From Megalobrama amblycephala (Eukaryota; Chordata; Actinopteri; Cypriniformes; Xenocyprididae), in the NCBI RefSeq assembly GCF_018812025.1, contig NC_063061.1, positions 35,052,493-35,116,492 on the forward strand: DNA of 64,000 nucleotides, given 5' to 3'. The position numbers were made by a program, and so were the translations under genes. This document shows, one piece after another, positions 11,519-22,460 of the stretch (positions within the stretch are counted from its first letter, which is position 1; the number at the start of each line of letters is the position of its first letter). The notes below the pieces were generated by a model. It worked only from the letters and a program-made list of their open reading frames with translations. It did not search any database and was not told the origin of the DNA.

Positions 11519-11916
11519 CCCTTTATGCATGTTATGTTATGTGTTTGTTAGTTTAGTTATGTGTTCGTGAGTTAGTTAATAAAGATTGTGCACAATACAC
11601 GTTTGGTTCTGACTCCGTCTGCTAATGAATTGCCTCTTAAGTGATAGATCCGGACTACGTGCTCTGAGTAGTACAGTACAATAAGAAATATTATTTTTCC
11701 ATAACTTGGAAATTGACATTTCTTAGAATTAATAAACAATCAACACTGAGCGTTCACTGGACGAACAGGTTAACTGATTGTAATGTTAATTTTAATGTAG
11801 CTACGTCCAGTTAATCTGATTAACGGATTTGCATATTCATAATTAATCATAATTAATAATCATAATGAGTTATGAATAATTATTAATATTTCCCCTTTGA
11901 GTTAATTTTCGCTACA
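10482..11916 (+). mobile_element. LTR-like block (3' or solo LTR), about 1435 bp
   Basis: The block starts TGTAATG after a polypurine tract and ends CGCTACA exactly where the macro-repeat unit begins (GCCTTTAG at 11917). The ends share inverted TGTA/TACA. Inside are TATAAATG at 10713, a TTAAAA box near 11070 followed by a pyrimidine-rich stretch, a (GT)n run at 11480-11517, and a poly(A) signal AATAAA at 11578-11583. The order promoter then poly(A) signal fits a plus-strand LTR. No matching 5' LTR lies in the window, and the upstream interior is not recognisably pol, so the element family is unknown. Confidence 0.5.
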
Positions 11917-13111
11917 GCCTTTAGATGCACCTACTGTATTATCAGTGTTACTGGAGAAAATGCTTCACTTGCGTTTCACTGAAATGTCTGTGCACATGCC
12001 TGGTGGGGCCAATGTAGGCACAATATGAGCTTGAGATATGGGCCCTGCATGAGTTTGTTCATGAGTTCCATTTCGGCCCTATCTGAATGATCCTGAGTTA
12101 ATTCAGATAGGGCTGACATGGAACCCATGGACAAACCCAAAACGGCAAGCCCCTATTGTGCTTACATATACGCAACTACATGTCAACTACCAGTCATTAG
12201 AATTTTAGCAGACTGTCTGTTTAATATCTGCTAACACTTTGATGCTTCCCCAACAGACATTCTACTAACTACACTGTATGCAAACATTTTGCATGCTCAT
12301 AGAATTCTCTTATTTTGAACAGCTTCTCTTTTTAATTTTGGGCAGTCTACATTGTCACATTTTGTTTTTAATTTTGTTTGAAATTGGATCACATGGGTCA
12401 CTTATGAGTCTTATGGTTTGTTCAGATGCAACTTTGCAAACCTAAGCCATGCTGTCATGTTCTTGTCCCATCTCTAAAAAGATGGGACAAGTATAGCATG
12501 TTTGGAAGGGTTGCCAGGAGAACTTCTCTTTTCTCTCTAAAAAAATCTGAATTTAGTCCCTCAACCATGCTGTCATGTTTTTAGAGAGAAAAGAGAAGTT
12601 CTCCTGGCAACCCTTCCAAACATGCTATACTTGTCCCATCTTTTTAGAGAGAAAGGAGAAGTTCTTCTGGCAACCCTTCCAAACAGAAGGTCACTTACGT
12701 TTATGTATTTCGGGAAAAATTGATGAATTTACGTGATGTAAATCTGACTGATCCTCTGTTGTTTTATCAACATGATCATGATCATTAAAACAACAAAACA
12801 CATTCACTTCAACATATTTGACAATCGGAATATATCATATAATTCATGATATAGTTAACAAGTTTGTGAATATTTTAAATAAAAAGGAAAAACAAAATAA
12901 ATGCGATAGCCTACCCGTTATAGGCTGCCTGACGCGTCGGCAACGGGACATTCTAAAACGCTTAACGTGAAAAAAGCTTAACGTGGCTTGTAGCCTAGGA
13001 CAGTGATATTAACAGACCAAACTCACTAAACATCATACTAATAAATACTATGTAGGCCTACAAAAAAAAAAAAAAAAAAAAAAAATCAGATGAGAATGAT
13101 CTCAATGCGTT
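11917..13111. repeat. Macro-repeat segment S1, copy 1
   Basis: This non-coding segment contains part of a MITE-like sequence (ACATGTCAACTACCAGTCAT), a large hairpin at 12481-12640 and a poly-A run at 13062-13085. The same order recurs in the other units. A left-truncated S1 copy lies at about 23978-24464. Confidence 0.8.
12481..12640. repeat. Inverted repeat with about 35 bp loop, copy 1
   Basis: Arms of about 62 bp (GATGGGACAAGTATAGCATG and its reverse complement) flank a loop that reads AATCTGAATTTAGTCCCTCA on the plus strand. The copies at 27925-28086 and 35985-36145 have the loop the same way round. The copy at 21834-21993 has it inverted. Confidence 0.9.
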
Positions 13112-13577
13112 TGTTACGTGCTTAAAGTTGTTAAGTGGAATGACCGCAAAATTTAAATGAGATGCAGCTGTTGCGGTGTGGGGAGGAACAAACCAAACAA
13201 CAAGGGAAGCAATTAATATCCGATATTTATTAACACGGTAGAAATAAGTCAACACAAGTAAGACATAAACTCAATGAAAGTAAGAAAAAAACGAGGATGT
13301 CGCCAAAGAAAAGAAATAATCAAAACAAAACCCACTAACTAGCGCCCACGCCCCTAAACTAACTACCAAAAATAAAATGTAGAAACAAAACCGAAAACTT
13401 CGTCGCGGCGCCTTAACTAAACTCCACTAAATAAATAAACAAAAATATAAGGGAGGCGAGCACCCACATATCTAACATTAATTGCTAGCTACCAAATCGA
13501 GCCGACACGCACTATACGGAATTAACAATGGTCAGTGAGGTTGATGTTATCTCTGAGCTGTCCGCAGCAAAAGGTTT

Positions 13578-13712
13578 CATTATCGGTCAACCCTTCGGTT
13601 GACCGATAATGACTTCACGCCAGAATTCGAATGGGTTCAAACATTTAACACGAGAAACTTGTCTGCAGCAAAAGGGTTCATTATTTGTCAACCATTCGGT
13701 TGACAGATAATG
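13578..13712. repeat. Two tandem perfect or near-perfect hairpins
   Basis: CATTATCGGTCAACC pairs with GGTTGACCGATAATG at 13578-13611. A second version, CATTATTTGTCAACC with GGTTGACAGATAATG, lies at 13679-13712. The stems are 15 bp with CTTC or ATTC loops. One stem position changes G:C to T:A between the two, so pairing is kept. The surrounding 100 bp is also tandemly duplicated. Confidence 0.85.
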
Positions 13713-13929
13713 ACTTCACGCCAGAATTCAAATGGGCTCAAACATTTAACACGAGACTTGTATCACTCTCTAACTCCGTCAGCTTAACTATTACACAGAA
13801 ACAAACAACCAGGTGCTGTCTCAATGAACCACAGACTAAATAAACAGTTCGCAGACACAAAGGATGGCTGGCTCTGGCTCGACAAGCGTGAGTGAGGTCC
13901 GAGCCCAAACGCTCACTGCAGGAGGAATG

Positions 13930-15449
13930 TAGTGATGTGTCGTTCTTGAACGATTCGTTCATTTTGAACGAATCTTTTATGTGACTCGGGAAGAACGAGT
14001 CGTCTCGGGGGTGATTCGTTCAGTCGCGCATGTGCAATATTCTACAGGTTCTGTACTGCTAGAAGTAGTTCACCTGATGATTCAATTGTTAGTTCATTTC
14101 ATGAGTCTTTCGGGTTTTGAGTCGTTCCTTAATCACGTGACAGACCCATACGCTACCAATGCTTTCTGAGCCGGAAAGAGAATTGATTAGTTCTTTTTAT
14201 GAGTCTTTCGGGTTTTTGAGTCGTTCCTTAATCACGTGACAGACCCATACACTAAGCCAATGCATTCTGAGCCGGAAAGAGAATTGATTAGTTCTCTTCA
14301 TGAGTCTTTCGGGTTTTGAGTCGTTCCTTAATCACGTGACATACCCATACACTATGCTGTGTGACCCAAGCACATTATATTTATTAGTAAATAACGTTAA
14401 CTCTCCAGTTTTGTTTGAGTTTGTGTTACAACTGTTAAAGCTGAAGTTATCATAACCTTGATGTTTTAAACTAACATTAATAATTCAAATTCAAAATGTT
14501 ATTTGCTTTTAATTTATGTCATTATGTCCTTTTTGAGCAATCTTCTTATATTAGACCAATATGTCAAGTCTGCCTAGGAAAAGCAATTATTATAACAGCA
14601 AACTCAAAATATTGGAGTAAAAATGAACAAACTAGGCTATAAATACTTTGTATTGTAGGTTTGGATTATTATATTATTATATAGCCTAGTGTTTATTTAC
14701 AGATAGACAGTCAAAAAGATAAATTAATCAATATTTTATTTATAACAGGGCTTTATTTATTTATAATAACACACCACAGATCCTCAGTAACAAAAACAGT
14801 GACAGAAATGTCAGAAATAGCGTATGGGTCTGTTACGTGATTAAGGAACGACTCAAAACCCGAAAGACTCATGAAGAGAACTAATCAATTCTCTTTCCGG
14901 CTCAGAATGCATTGGCTTAGTGTATGGGTCTGTCACGTGTTTAAGGAACGACTCAAAAACCCGAAAGACTCATGAAGAGAACTAATCAATTCTCTTTCCG
15001 GCTCAGAATACATTGGCTCAGTGTATGGGTCTGTCACGTGTTTAAGGAACGACTCAAAAACCCGAAAGACTCATGAAATGAACTAATCAATTCTCTTACC
15101 GGCTCAGACTGCATTGGTTTAGCATGGGACTGCCTGTCACGTCATTAAGGAATGACTTAAACCCGAAGACTTGTCAGACAAGAGGTGAGGTGAGCTTAAT
15201 CAGCTTGTCATAAACTGAAGACCCAGGTAATGAATTAATCATTTCTGAATCTTATAGCATTGTAGTTTTGTATTGTTTGTAGTGGGATCAACGTTTGCAT
15301 AAGTAGTAGATGTGTTGGGGAAGTAACACGTAACATTTTAATTACATTTTGCTAAAATGAACGAAATGACTCGAAAAAAGATTCGTTCATTTTGTTGAAC
15401 GAGACTCAAAAGTCCGAGTCAGTAAAATGATCCGAACTTCCCATCACTA
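13930..15449. mobile_element. Non-autonomous hAT-type element, copy 1 (1520 bp)
   Basis: Terminal TAGTGATG and CATCACTA are flanked by an 8 bp target duplication GAGGAATG (13922-13929 and 15450-15457), the size used by hAT elements. Sub-terminal regions at both ends are rich in GATTCGTTCA-type palindromes. Inside are tandem copies of a ~95-100 bp subrepeat (ATGAGTCTTTCGGGTTTTGA ... TTAATCACGTGAC) at 14100-14350, and inverted copies at 14820-15170. There is no transposase, so it must have been moved in trans. Confidence 0.85.
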
Positions 15450-15655
15450 GAGGAATGCCGCCAAAGCCTTTTAAATGATCAGCCACCCGCAGATTGGCAG
15501 AACGCTGGTTGGGACGTCAGAGCGTCATGACGTCACCAAGATGAGCACCGCTTTACCGTCAACCTAAAATTCGACAGATAGATAACAAAAAAAAAGAAAA
15601 AAGAGAGGGAGGGGAAAACAAAAACAAAATACAAAAACATACGTGGAACGTAACA

Positions 15656-16008
15656 GTAAAATATTAGGACCATTCAACTGGTCACATTCGAAATGAATGA
15701 GATATATTAGTACTTCCTTACTTTGGTCAAGAGCATAATCTATTTAAGTCCAGAGGTCATAATAACAAGATTTTTTATTTTTTTTTGCTGAAACTGTTAT
15801 TTTGAGAAACGCCAAACTTCTGAATAACTGTTTGTGTGTAACAAAAAAACTTGTCACCATAGTCAGCTAATACTTTTAGGAGTGCTTTTGCACCCCTGAA
15901 CTGTTAAAATGAAGCGACAGTTGTGAAACTTGTGCTGTTTGTAAAACTTTCCTTTAATTGAGAAACACTGTTTTTCCAACAATATATGGAACATTTGTTT
16001 TACTATGT
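15656..16008. repeat. Macro-repeat segment S4, copy 1
   Basis: A non-coding block from AAATATTAGGACCATTCAAC to TTTACTATGT that runs directly into the next S1. Other copies are at 27008-27360 and 29945-30298, with a truncated one at 23853-23977. A clearly diverged relative sits outside the array at about 37722-37815. Confidence 0.8.
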
Positions 16009-16248
16009 GCCTTTAGATGCACCTACTGTATTATCAGTGTTACTGGAGAAAATGCTTCACTTGCGTTTCACTGAAATGTCTGTGCACATGCCTGGTGGGG
16101 CCAATGGAGGCACAATATGAGCTTGAGATATGGGCCCTGCATGAGTTTGTTCATGAGTTCCATTTCGGCCCTATCTGAATGATCCTGAGTTAATTCAGAT
16201 AGGGCTGACATGGAACCCATGGACAAACCCAAAACGGCAAGCCCCTAT

Positions 16249-16734
16249 TGTCATGAATGTGGCTCCCTCGTCTCATCCTCCGGACCGCCGGAGGGAGCCA
16301 TCACCGGAATACTGAATCTCATTCGGACTCCATTACCCATAGGCCCTCATTCCTGGGACTGATTGCACACACACCTGCACGCCATCACACACACCCTATA
16401 TAACACACACACTTGCATTCATACATCGCGAAGTCTTGATTTGCTACGGTGGTCATTTCTGAGCGTTATTCCCTGGACTGTTATCTCGTTGTTTCTTGGA
16501 CTGTTACTCTCTGCTGAACCTTTGCTGCCTACCCCGATCTCTGCCTGTGCCCTGGACTGTGTTTGTTTGCCGCCTGTCTTGATCTCTGCCTGTGACCCGA
16601 CTCTGATTCTCTGCTGCCAGCCTCGACCCCTGCCTGTCCCTGTTTACGGTACTGCTTTGCCCTTGTTTGTAAACACTGCTGTGTTTTAATAAAAAGCTGC
16701 AAATGGATCCGCACTCTGTTGACCCTTCATTACA
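16249..16734 (+). repeat. 5' LTR of chromovirus 1
   Basis: 486 bp, from TGTCATGAATG to CATTACA. It contains TATATAA at 16397-16403, a predicted RNA start at about 16428, and a poly(A) signal AATAAA at 16688-16693. The gag-pol start codon (16703) lies inside it. Confidence 0.95.
16397..16437 (+). promoter_or_regulatory. TATA box and predicted RNA 5' end of chromovirus 1
   Basis: TATATAA at 16397-16403 is followed 31 nt later (first T to first G) by GCGAAGTCTT at 16428-16437. That 10-mer is the exact reverse complement of 16736-16745 just inside the LTR. The spacing is right for a TATA-directed start, so these are probably the first bases of the element RNA. Confidence 0.7.
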
Positions 16735-19700
16735 GAAGACTTCGCCACCCGGTGATCCAGCAGCTCTAATACAGATTTCCTCCGAGCTCTCAGCTCAAGC
16801 CAACCAGCTAGCGATGCATCACCATCAGCTGAGTCGACTAACTTCATTAACGGAGGAATTAGTAAAGACACTGCAGGGCCTACGGCTCAACCCCACCGAG
16901 GTCGCCACGCCGCCTCCCATGGCGTCTGCCACACCAACCTTCCCGTCTCCTCCTGCTGTCAATCCCCGCCTGGCCCTTCCTGAGAAGTTTGACGGTACCT
17001 CGGCCAAATGTAAGGGCTTTCTGCTACAGTGCTCCCTGTATGTTAACCAACAGCCCTCTCTGTATACCACCGAGACGAGTAGAATATCATTTGTCTGCTC
17101 GTTACTGACGGGTAAGGCTTTGGACTGGGCTACTGCTGTTTGGAGGAATGACAGCTCAGTATTCCCCACTTTCACTGAGTTTCTGAAACAATTCAGAGAG
17201 GTGTTCGAACATCCTGCAGGCGGCCAGAGCCCGGGTGACCAGTTAATCTCTCTCACGCAAGGTAAAACAACAGCCTCTGAATATGCCCTGCAATTCCGCA
17301 CTCTAGCAGCTCAAACTAACTGGGTGGAGGATACACTGAAACTGCTGTTTCGTCGAGGGTTATCGCTGGAATTACAAGCAGAACTCGCTTGCCGCGATGA
17401 GGGAAGCTCACTAAACACGTTTATCGAACTTGCTATTCACATTGATAACCTCCTTCGTACCAGGCGTCCTGCACGGATTCCCAGCGCAACCAACATTGCC
17501 CCTGAGGCCATGCAAATCGGATACACTCCACTTCTGCCGGAGGAGAGAGAGAGGAGACGGCAGATGCATCTCTGTCTATACTGCGGCCAGGCTGGCCACG
17601 TCAAGGCTAACTGTCCAGTTCGACCCACGTCAACCAGCTCCCGGGCGGTGAGTTCTCCTCTTCCCTCTGATTACGCATCTAACTGCCTCAAAATTCCTGT
17701 CCAGATCACCTTTCATGAACGGAACATACTCACTCACGCCCTGCTGGATTCTGGAGCTGCGGGAAACTTCATGTCTGACACGTTCATTAAAGATCACCAT
17801 ATCCCCTTAACTGACTGCCACTTTCCCTTAACAGTGGAGGCGCTAGACGGGAAACCCATTGGAGGAGGAAAGATCGCTCATATCACCGACGAACTTAAAC
17901 TCCAAGTAGGAATCCTTCATCAAGAACCCATCCGCTTCTACGTCATCCACTCACCTAACAACCCCATCATCCTTGGTATACCGTGGCTTCGTATCCATAA
18001 CCCACATATCTCCTGGAAGGAGGGTCAAATCCTGCAGTGGGACACTCTTTGCCACCAAAACTGTTTAAAACACGTCACTCCTTTACCCATTCGCTCTGTG
18101 GAAATACAGGAAACCGTCCCTGGACAGCTTGACATCCCAGCTGAGTACACAGACCTGGCCATAGCCTTTAGCAAACAAAAAGCTACAGAATTACCACCTC
18201 ACCGACCTGGAGACTGCGCTATAGACTTGCTACCCGACACCTCGCCTCCTAAAGGCAGAATTTTTCCCCTGTCACAACCAGAATCCGCGGCCATGAAAGC
18301 TTACATTGAGGAGGAACTAGCCAAAGGTTTTATTCGACCATCCACGTCCCCTGCATCATCAGGGTTCTTCTTTGTTAAAAAAAAGGATGGAGGTCTGAGA
18401 CCCTGCATTGACTATCGAGGTCTGAACGAGATCACAGTCAAGTTTCGCTACCCATTACCATTAGTACCTGCCGCTCTGGAGCAACTAAGACAAGCCAGAT
18501 ACTTCACGAAACTCGACCTCCGCTGTGCCTACAACCTCATTCGGATACGTGAGGGGGACGAATGGAAGACGGCATTCTCCACAACCACCGGTCACTATGA
18601 GACCCTTGTTATGCCGTTCGGGCTCTCCAACAGTCCATCCGTCTTCCAATCCTACATTAATGATGTGTTCAGAGACATGTTGAACCGTTGGGTTATCGTC
18701 TACATCGACGACATCCTCATATATTCCAATACACTGGAGGAACACATACAACATGTTCGGGCCGTGCTACAAAGACTCATCCAACACCAGTTATACGCAA
18801 AAGCAGAGAAGTGTGAGTTCCACCAGACTTCAACCTCCTTCCTGGGGTATGTTATCAGTCAAGACGGCATCGCAATGGATGACACGAAGGTGAAAGCCGT
18901 ACTGGACTGGCCGAAACCACGCACGCTAAAGGAACTACAGAGATTCCTGGGCTTCGCTAATTTCTACAGGCGGTTTATACGAGGCTTCAGCAGTGTTGCA
19001 GCCCCTTTAACTTCCATGACTAAGCGTCACACATCTCGGCTGCACTGGTCCCCAGAGGCAGAGGCGGCTTTTAAAGGATTGAAGGAACGGTTCACTACAG
19101 CTCCCATACTCCGTCATCCTGATCCTGAAAGGCCCTTCATAGTCGAGGTTGATGCCTCCAACACGGGCATTGGTGCCATTCTTTCCCAACGCCAAGGTAC
19201 CCCAGAGAAAATGTTTCCTTGTGCTTTTTACTCCAGAAAGTTATCCGCGGCTGAACGTAATTATGATGTGGGAGATCGTGAATTGCTGGCAATGAAGGCG
19301 GCGCTGGAAGAATGGCGTCATTGGTTGGAGGGAGCCCAACATCCATTCACGGTACTCACGGACCATAAAAATCTAGAGTACCTCCGCTCAGCCAAACGGC
19401 TTAACCCTCGCCAGGCTCGGTGGGCAATGTTCTTTACTCGCTTCCAGTTCAAGGTGACATACAGACCTGGGTCCAAGAACACGAAAGCCGACGCACTATC
19501 CCGGCAAACGGAACACCTAGAACGTACTGAACACGCAGAACATATCATTCCTGACACTCTGCTTCTCGCACCCGTCCAGTGGGATGTAATATCCGAGATC
19601 ACACAGGCCAACGAACAGTCTGCTCCTCCAGCTACATGTCCCCCTAACCGTCTGTTCGTACCAGTTGCTCTGAGAGAGAGGCTCCTGCATCATGTTCACG

Positions 19701-21085
19701 ATTTGCCCAGCTCTGGACACCCAGGAATTACCGCCACTCACCACCTCTTGCAAAACCGGTTCTGGTGGGACACCATGCTCCGTGACGTCACCCAGTTCAT
19801 TCACCACTGCACCGCTTGTCAGACATCCAAGACACCACATCAATCTCCCGCGGGCCTGCTTCAGCCACTACCCATTCCACAACGTCCCTGGTCACACATA
19901 GCCATAGACTTTGTAACCGATCTACCACTGTCACAGGGCAACACCACCATACTCACGGTTGTTGACAGATTCTCCAAAGCCTGCCGCCTCATTCCCCTTC
20001 CTAAACTTCCCACTGCCTTCGAGACTGCGGAACTACTATGCAACTTCGTGTTCAGGTTCTATGGGCTGCCTGAGGATATCGTGTCAGACAGGGGACCACA
20101 ATTTACCTCTCGTGTGTGGGCAGCGTTCTTTAAACAACTGAACGTCAATATCAGCCTGACATCGGGCTACCACCCAGAATCTAATGGCCAGACAGAACGG
20201 CTAAACCAGGAGATCACACGGTTCCTCCGCACCTACTGTCAGCAGAACCAGGCTGAATGGAGTCGGTATTTGATGTGGGCGGAGTATGCCCAGAATTCTC
20301 TGAGAAAACCGGCCACGGGTATCACTCCCTTCCAATGTGTCTTAGGATTTCAACCACCAATGTTCCCGTGGTCTGGTGAACCCTCTGACCTACCCTCTGT
20401 CAACGAATGGTTACAAAGGAGCGAGGAGACTTGGAACTTGGCTCATCGCCACCTACAACGGGCAGTTCGGCGACAGGAGGTACAGGCCAATCGACACCGG
20501 CGTCCCAATCCCCAGTACACCGTGGGTCAATGGGTCTGGCTCTCCACGAGAGACCTCCGACTAAGACTTCCATCCAAGAAACTCAGTCCCAGGTTTGTAG
20601 GGCCTTTCCAAATTGTTAAACAGATCACTCCTGTCTCTTTTCGGTTAAGTTTACCTGCTAACTATCGTGTTTCTCCCACTTTCCATGTTTCGCTGCTGAA
20701 ACCCTCCGGGGGTCCGAGAGGAGAACCAGAGGGAGCCGAGGGCCGTCATCCCCCACCGCTGGTAATTGAGGGCGAGGAGGCTTACCAAGTTCGGGAACTG
20801 CTCGATTCCAGGCGTCGGGGTCAGAGACTACAATACCTGGTCGACTGGGAGGGGTACGGACCGGAGGAGCGATCCTGGGTCAACCGGGATGATATCCTAG
20901 ACCCCACACTCATGGAGGAATTCCATCGGACGCACCCGGAGAGGCCGGCCCCTCGACCACGTGGTAGACCCCGGCGTCCGCCTCCTCGCGTCTGGAGCCG
21001 CTCGCAGGGTGGGGGCTCTGTCATGAATGTGGCTCCCTCGTCTCATCCTCCGGACCGCCGGAGGGAGCCATCACCGGAATACTGA
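16703..21085 (+). CDS. Chromovirus Gag-Pol polyprotein, intact (1460 aa)
   Basis: One frame encodes the whole polyprotein. Gag ends in a zinc knuckle (C291, C294, H299, C304). Protease has DSG at 349-351. Reverse transcriptase has the YIDD catalytic box at 667-670. RNase H carries acidic residues near D817, E860, D887 and D930. The integrase zinc finger is H999, H1006, C1036 and C1039, and its core is D1069, D1129 and E1165, with 35 residues between the last two. A chromodomain at about 1358-1410 ([17 protein letters not shown]) should tether integration to modified chromatin. The start chosen, 16703, lies inside the 5' LTR, the frame reads through the primer site, and the TGA stop is inside the 3' LTR. 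No frameshift separates Gag from Pol, so their ratio must be set some other way. A later start in Gag is possible. Confidence 0.95.
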   Translation: MDPHSVDPSLQKTSPPGDPAALIQISSELSAQANQLAMHHHQLSRLTSLTEELVKTLQGLRLNPTEVATPPPMASATPTFPSPPAVNPRLALPEKFDGTSAKCKGFLLQCSLYVNQQPSLYTTETSRISFVCSLLTGKALDWATAVWRNDSSVFPTFTEFLKQFREVFEHPAGGQSPGDQLISLTQGKTTASEYALQFRTLAAQTNWVEDTLKLLFRRGLSLELQAELACRDEGSSLNTFIELAIHIDNLLRTRRPARIPSATNIAPEAMQIGYTPLLPEERERRRQMHLCLYCGQAGHVKANCPVRPTSTSSRAVSSPLPSDYASNCLKIPVQITFHERNILTHALLDSGAAGNFMSDTFIKDHHIPLTDCHFPLTVEALDGKPIGGGKIAHITDELKLQVGILHQEPIRFYVIHSPNNPIILGIPWLRIHNPHISWKEGQILQWDTLCHQNCLKHVTPLPIRSVEIQETVPGQLDIPAEYTDLAIAFSKQKATELPPHRPGDCAIDLLPDTSPPKGRIFPLSQPESAAMKAYIEEELAKGFIRPSTSPASSGFFFVKKKDGGLRPCIDYRGLNEITVKFRYPLPLVPAALEQLRQARYFTKLDLRCAYNLIRIREGDEWKTAFSTTTGHYETLVMPFGLSNSPSVFQSYINDVFRDMLNRWVIVYIDDILIYSNTLEEHIQHVRAVLQRLIQHQLYAKAEKCEFHQTSTSFLGYVISQDGIAMDDTKVKAVLDWPKPRTLKELQRFLGFANFYRRFIRGFSSVAAPLTSMTKRHTSRLHWSPEAEAAFKGLKERFTTAPILRHPDPERPFIVEVDASNTGIGAILSQRQGTPEKMFPCAFYSRKLSAAERNYDVGDRELLAMKAALEEWRHWLEGAQHPFTVLTDHKNLEYLRSAKRLNPRQARWAMFFTRFQFKVTYRPGSKNTKADALSRQTEHLERTEHAEHIIPDTLLLAPVQWDVISEITQANEQSAPPATCPPNRLFVPVALRERLLHHVHDLPSSGHPGITATHHLLQNRFWWDTMLRDVTQFIHHCTACQTSKTPHQSPAGLLQPLPIPQRPWSHIAIDFVTDLPLSQGNTTILTVVDRFSKACRLIPLPKLPTAFETAELLCNFVFRFYGLPEDIVSDRGPQFTSRVWAAFFKQLNVNISLTSGYHPESNGQTERLNQEITRFLRTYCQQNQAEWSRYLMWAEYAQNSLRKPATGITPFQCVLGFQPPMFPWSGEPSDLPSVNEWLQRSEETWNLAHRHLQRAVRRQEVQANRHRRPNPQYTVGQWVWLSTRDLRLRLPSKKLSPRFVGPFQIVKQITPVSFRLSLPANYRVSPTFHVSLLKPSGGPRGEPEGAEGRHPPPLVIEGEEAYQVRELLDSRRRGQRLQYLVDWEGYGPEERSWVNRDDILDPTLMEEFHRTHPERPAPRPRGRPRRPPPRVWSRSQGGGSVMNVAPSSHPPDRRREPSPEY
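16736..16745 (+). other. Self-complementary primer-binding site, chromovirus 1
   Basis: AAGACTTCGC starts two bases after the LTR end. It is complementary to GCGAAGTCTT at the predicted RNA 5' end (16428-16437). It has no TGG start as in most tRNA-primed sites. Tf1 and sushi-type chromoviruses are known to prime from the folded 5' end of their own RNA, and this layout matches. Confidence 0.7.
21006..21015 (+). other. Polypurine tract of chromovirus 1
   Basis: AGGGTGGGGG lies three bases upstream of the 3' LTR, as expected for plus-strand priming. It also sits within the reading frame, coding part of the GGG run near residue 1436. Confidence 0.7.
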
Positions 21086-21504
21086 ATCTCATTCGGACTC
21101 CATTACCCATAGGCCCTCATTCCTGGGACTGATTGCACACACACCTGCACGCCATCACACACACCCTATATAACACTCACACTTGCATTCATACATCGCG
21201 AAGTCTTGATTTGCTACGGTGGTCATTTCTGAGCGTTATTCCCTGGACTGTTATCTCGTTGTTTCTTGGACTGTTACTCTCTGCTGAACCTTTGCTGCCT
21301 ACCCCGATCTCTGCCTGTGCCCTGGACTGTGTTTGTTTGCCGCCTGTCTTGATCTCTGCCTGTGACCCGACTCTGATTCTCTGCTGCCAGCCTCGACCCC
21401 TGCCTGTCCCTGTTTACGGTACTGCTTTGCCCTTGTTTGTAAACACTGCTGTGTTTTAATAAAAAGCTGCAAATGGATCCGCACTCTGTTGACCCTTCAC
21501 TACA
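21019..21504 (+). repeat. 3' LTR of chromovirus 1
   Basis: 486 bp. It is identical to the 5' LTR except for one base near 21176 (ACACTCAC against ACACACAC) and one near the end (CACTACA against CATTACA). Confidence 0.95.
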
Positions 21505-21833
21505 CCTATTGTGCTTACATATACGCAACTACATGTCAACTACCAGTCATTAGAATTTTAGCAGACTGTCTGTTTAATATCTGCTAACACTTTGATGCTT
21601 CCCCAACAGACATTCTACTAACTACACTGTATGCAAACGTTTTGCATGTTCATAGAATTCTCTTATTTTGAACAGCTTCTCTTTTTAATTTTGGGCAGTC
21701 TACATTGTCACATTTTGTTTTTAATTTTGTTTGAAATTGGATCACATGGGTCACTTATGAGTCTTATGGTTTGTTCAGATGCAACTTTGCAAACCTAAGC
21801 CATGCTGTCATGTTCTTGTCCCATCTCTAAAAA

Positions 21834-21993
21834 GATGGGACAAGTATAGCATGTTTGGAAGGGTTGCCAGAAGAACTTCTCTTTTCTCTCTAAAAACATG
21901 ACAGCATGGTTGAGGGACTAAATTCAGATTTTTTAGAGAGAAAAGAGAAGTTCTCCTGGCAACCCTTCCAAACATGCTATACTTGTCCCATCT
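21834..21993. repeat. Inverted repeat, copy 2, loop flipped
   Basis: The arms match copy 1, but the loop reads CATGACAGCATGGTTGAGGG on the plus strand. That is the reverse complement of the loop in the other three full units. Confidence 0.9.
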
Positions 21994-22460
21994 TTTTAGA
22001 GAGAAAAGAGAAGTTCTTCTGGCAACCCTTCCAAACAGAAGGTCACTTACGTTTATGTATTTCGGGAAAAATTGATGAATTTACGTGATGTAAATCCGAC
22101 TGATCCTCTGTTGTTTTATCAACATGATCATGATCATTAAAACAACAAAACACATTCACTTCAACATATTTGACAATCGGAATATATCATATAATTCATG
22201 ATATAGTTAACAAGTTTGTGAATATTTTAAATAAAAAGGAAAAACAAAATAAACGCGATAGCCTACCCGTTATAGGCTGCATGACGCGTCGGCAACGGGA
22301 CATTCTAAAACGCTTAACGTGAAAAAAGCTTAACGTGGCTTGTAGCCTAGGACAGTGATATTAACAGACCAAACTCACTAAACATCATACTAATAAATAC
22401 TATGTAGGCCTACAAAAAAAAAAAAAAAAAAAATCAGATGAGAATGATCTCAACGCGTTA

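Larger units (their letters stand above)
13112..15655 (-). mobile_element. Solo-LTR-like block S2, copy 1 (with nested hAT)
   Basis: The block begins TGTTACG and ends CGTAACA. Without the nested hAT element it is about 1016 bp. Read on the minus strand it has a CRE-like TGACGTCA (15528-15535), a TTTAAAAGG TATA-like box (about 15467-15475), and a poly(A) signal AATAAA (13226-13231) near its end. That order fits a minus-strand LTR. The context of the poly(A) signal matches the putative BEL/Pao LTR at 3540-3992, and the ends resemble the solo LTR at 55754-56428. No target duplication is visible: the flanks are GCGTT and GTAAA. Confidence 0.6.
16249..21504 (+). mobile_element. Complete young chromovirus (Ty3/Gypsy) retrotransposon
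   Basis: A 5256 bp element inserted into S1 of unit 2. Flanking copies of CCTAT (16244-16248 and 21505-21509) are the 5 bp target duplication; the empty site can be read in the neighbouring units as CCCCTATTGTGC. The LTRs are 486 bp each and differ at only two positions that I can find, so the insertion is recent. It encodes one uninterrupted Gag-Pol. Nothing required for autonomous movement is visibly missing. Confidence 0.95.

Noticed and set aside
13558..13720. Possible CRISPR-like repeats (spaced palindromes)
   Set aside because: There are only two hairpins within one duplicated 100 bp block in a vertebrate LTR-like sequence, with no array of unique spacers.
16363..16689. 108-codon frame inside the 5' LTR, repeated at 21133-21459
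   Set aside because: It covers promoter, RNA start and poly(A) signal of the LTR and has no domain. Its perfect repetition reflects LTR identity, not gene duplication.
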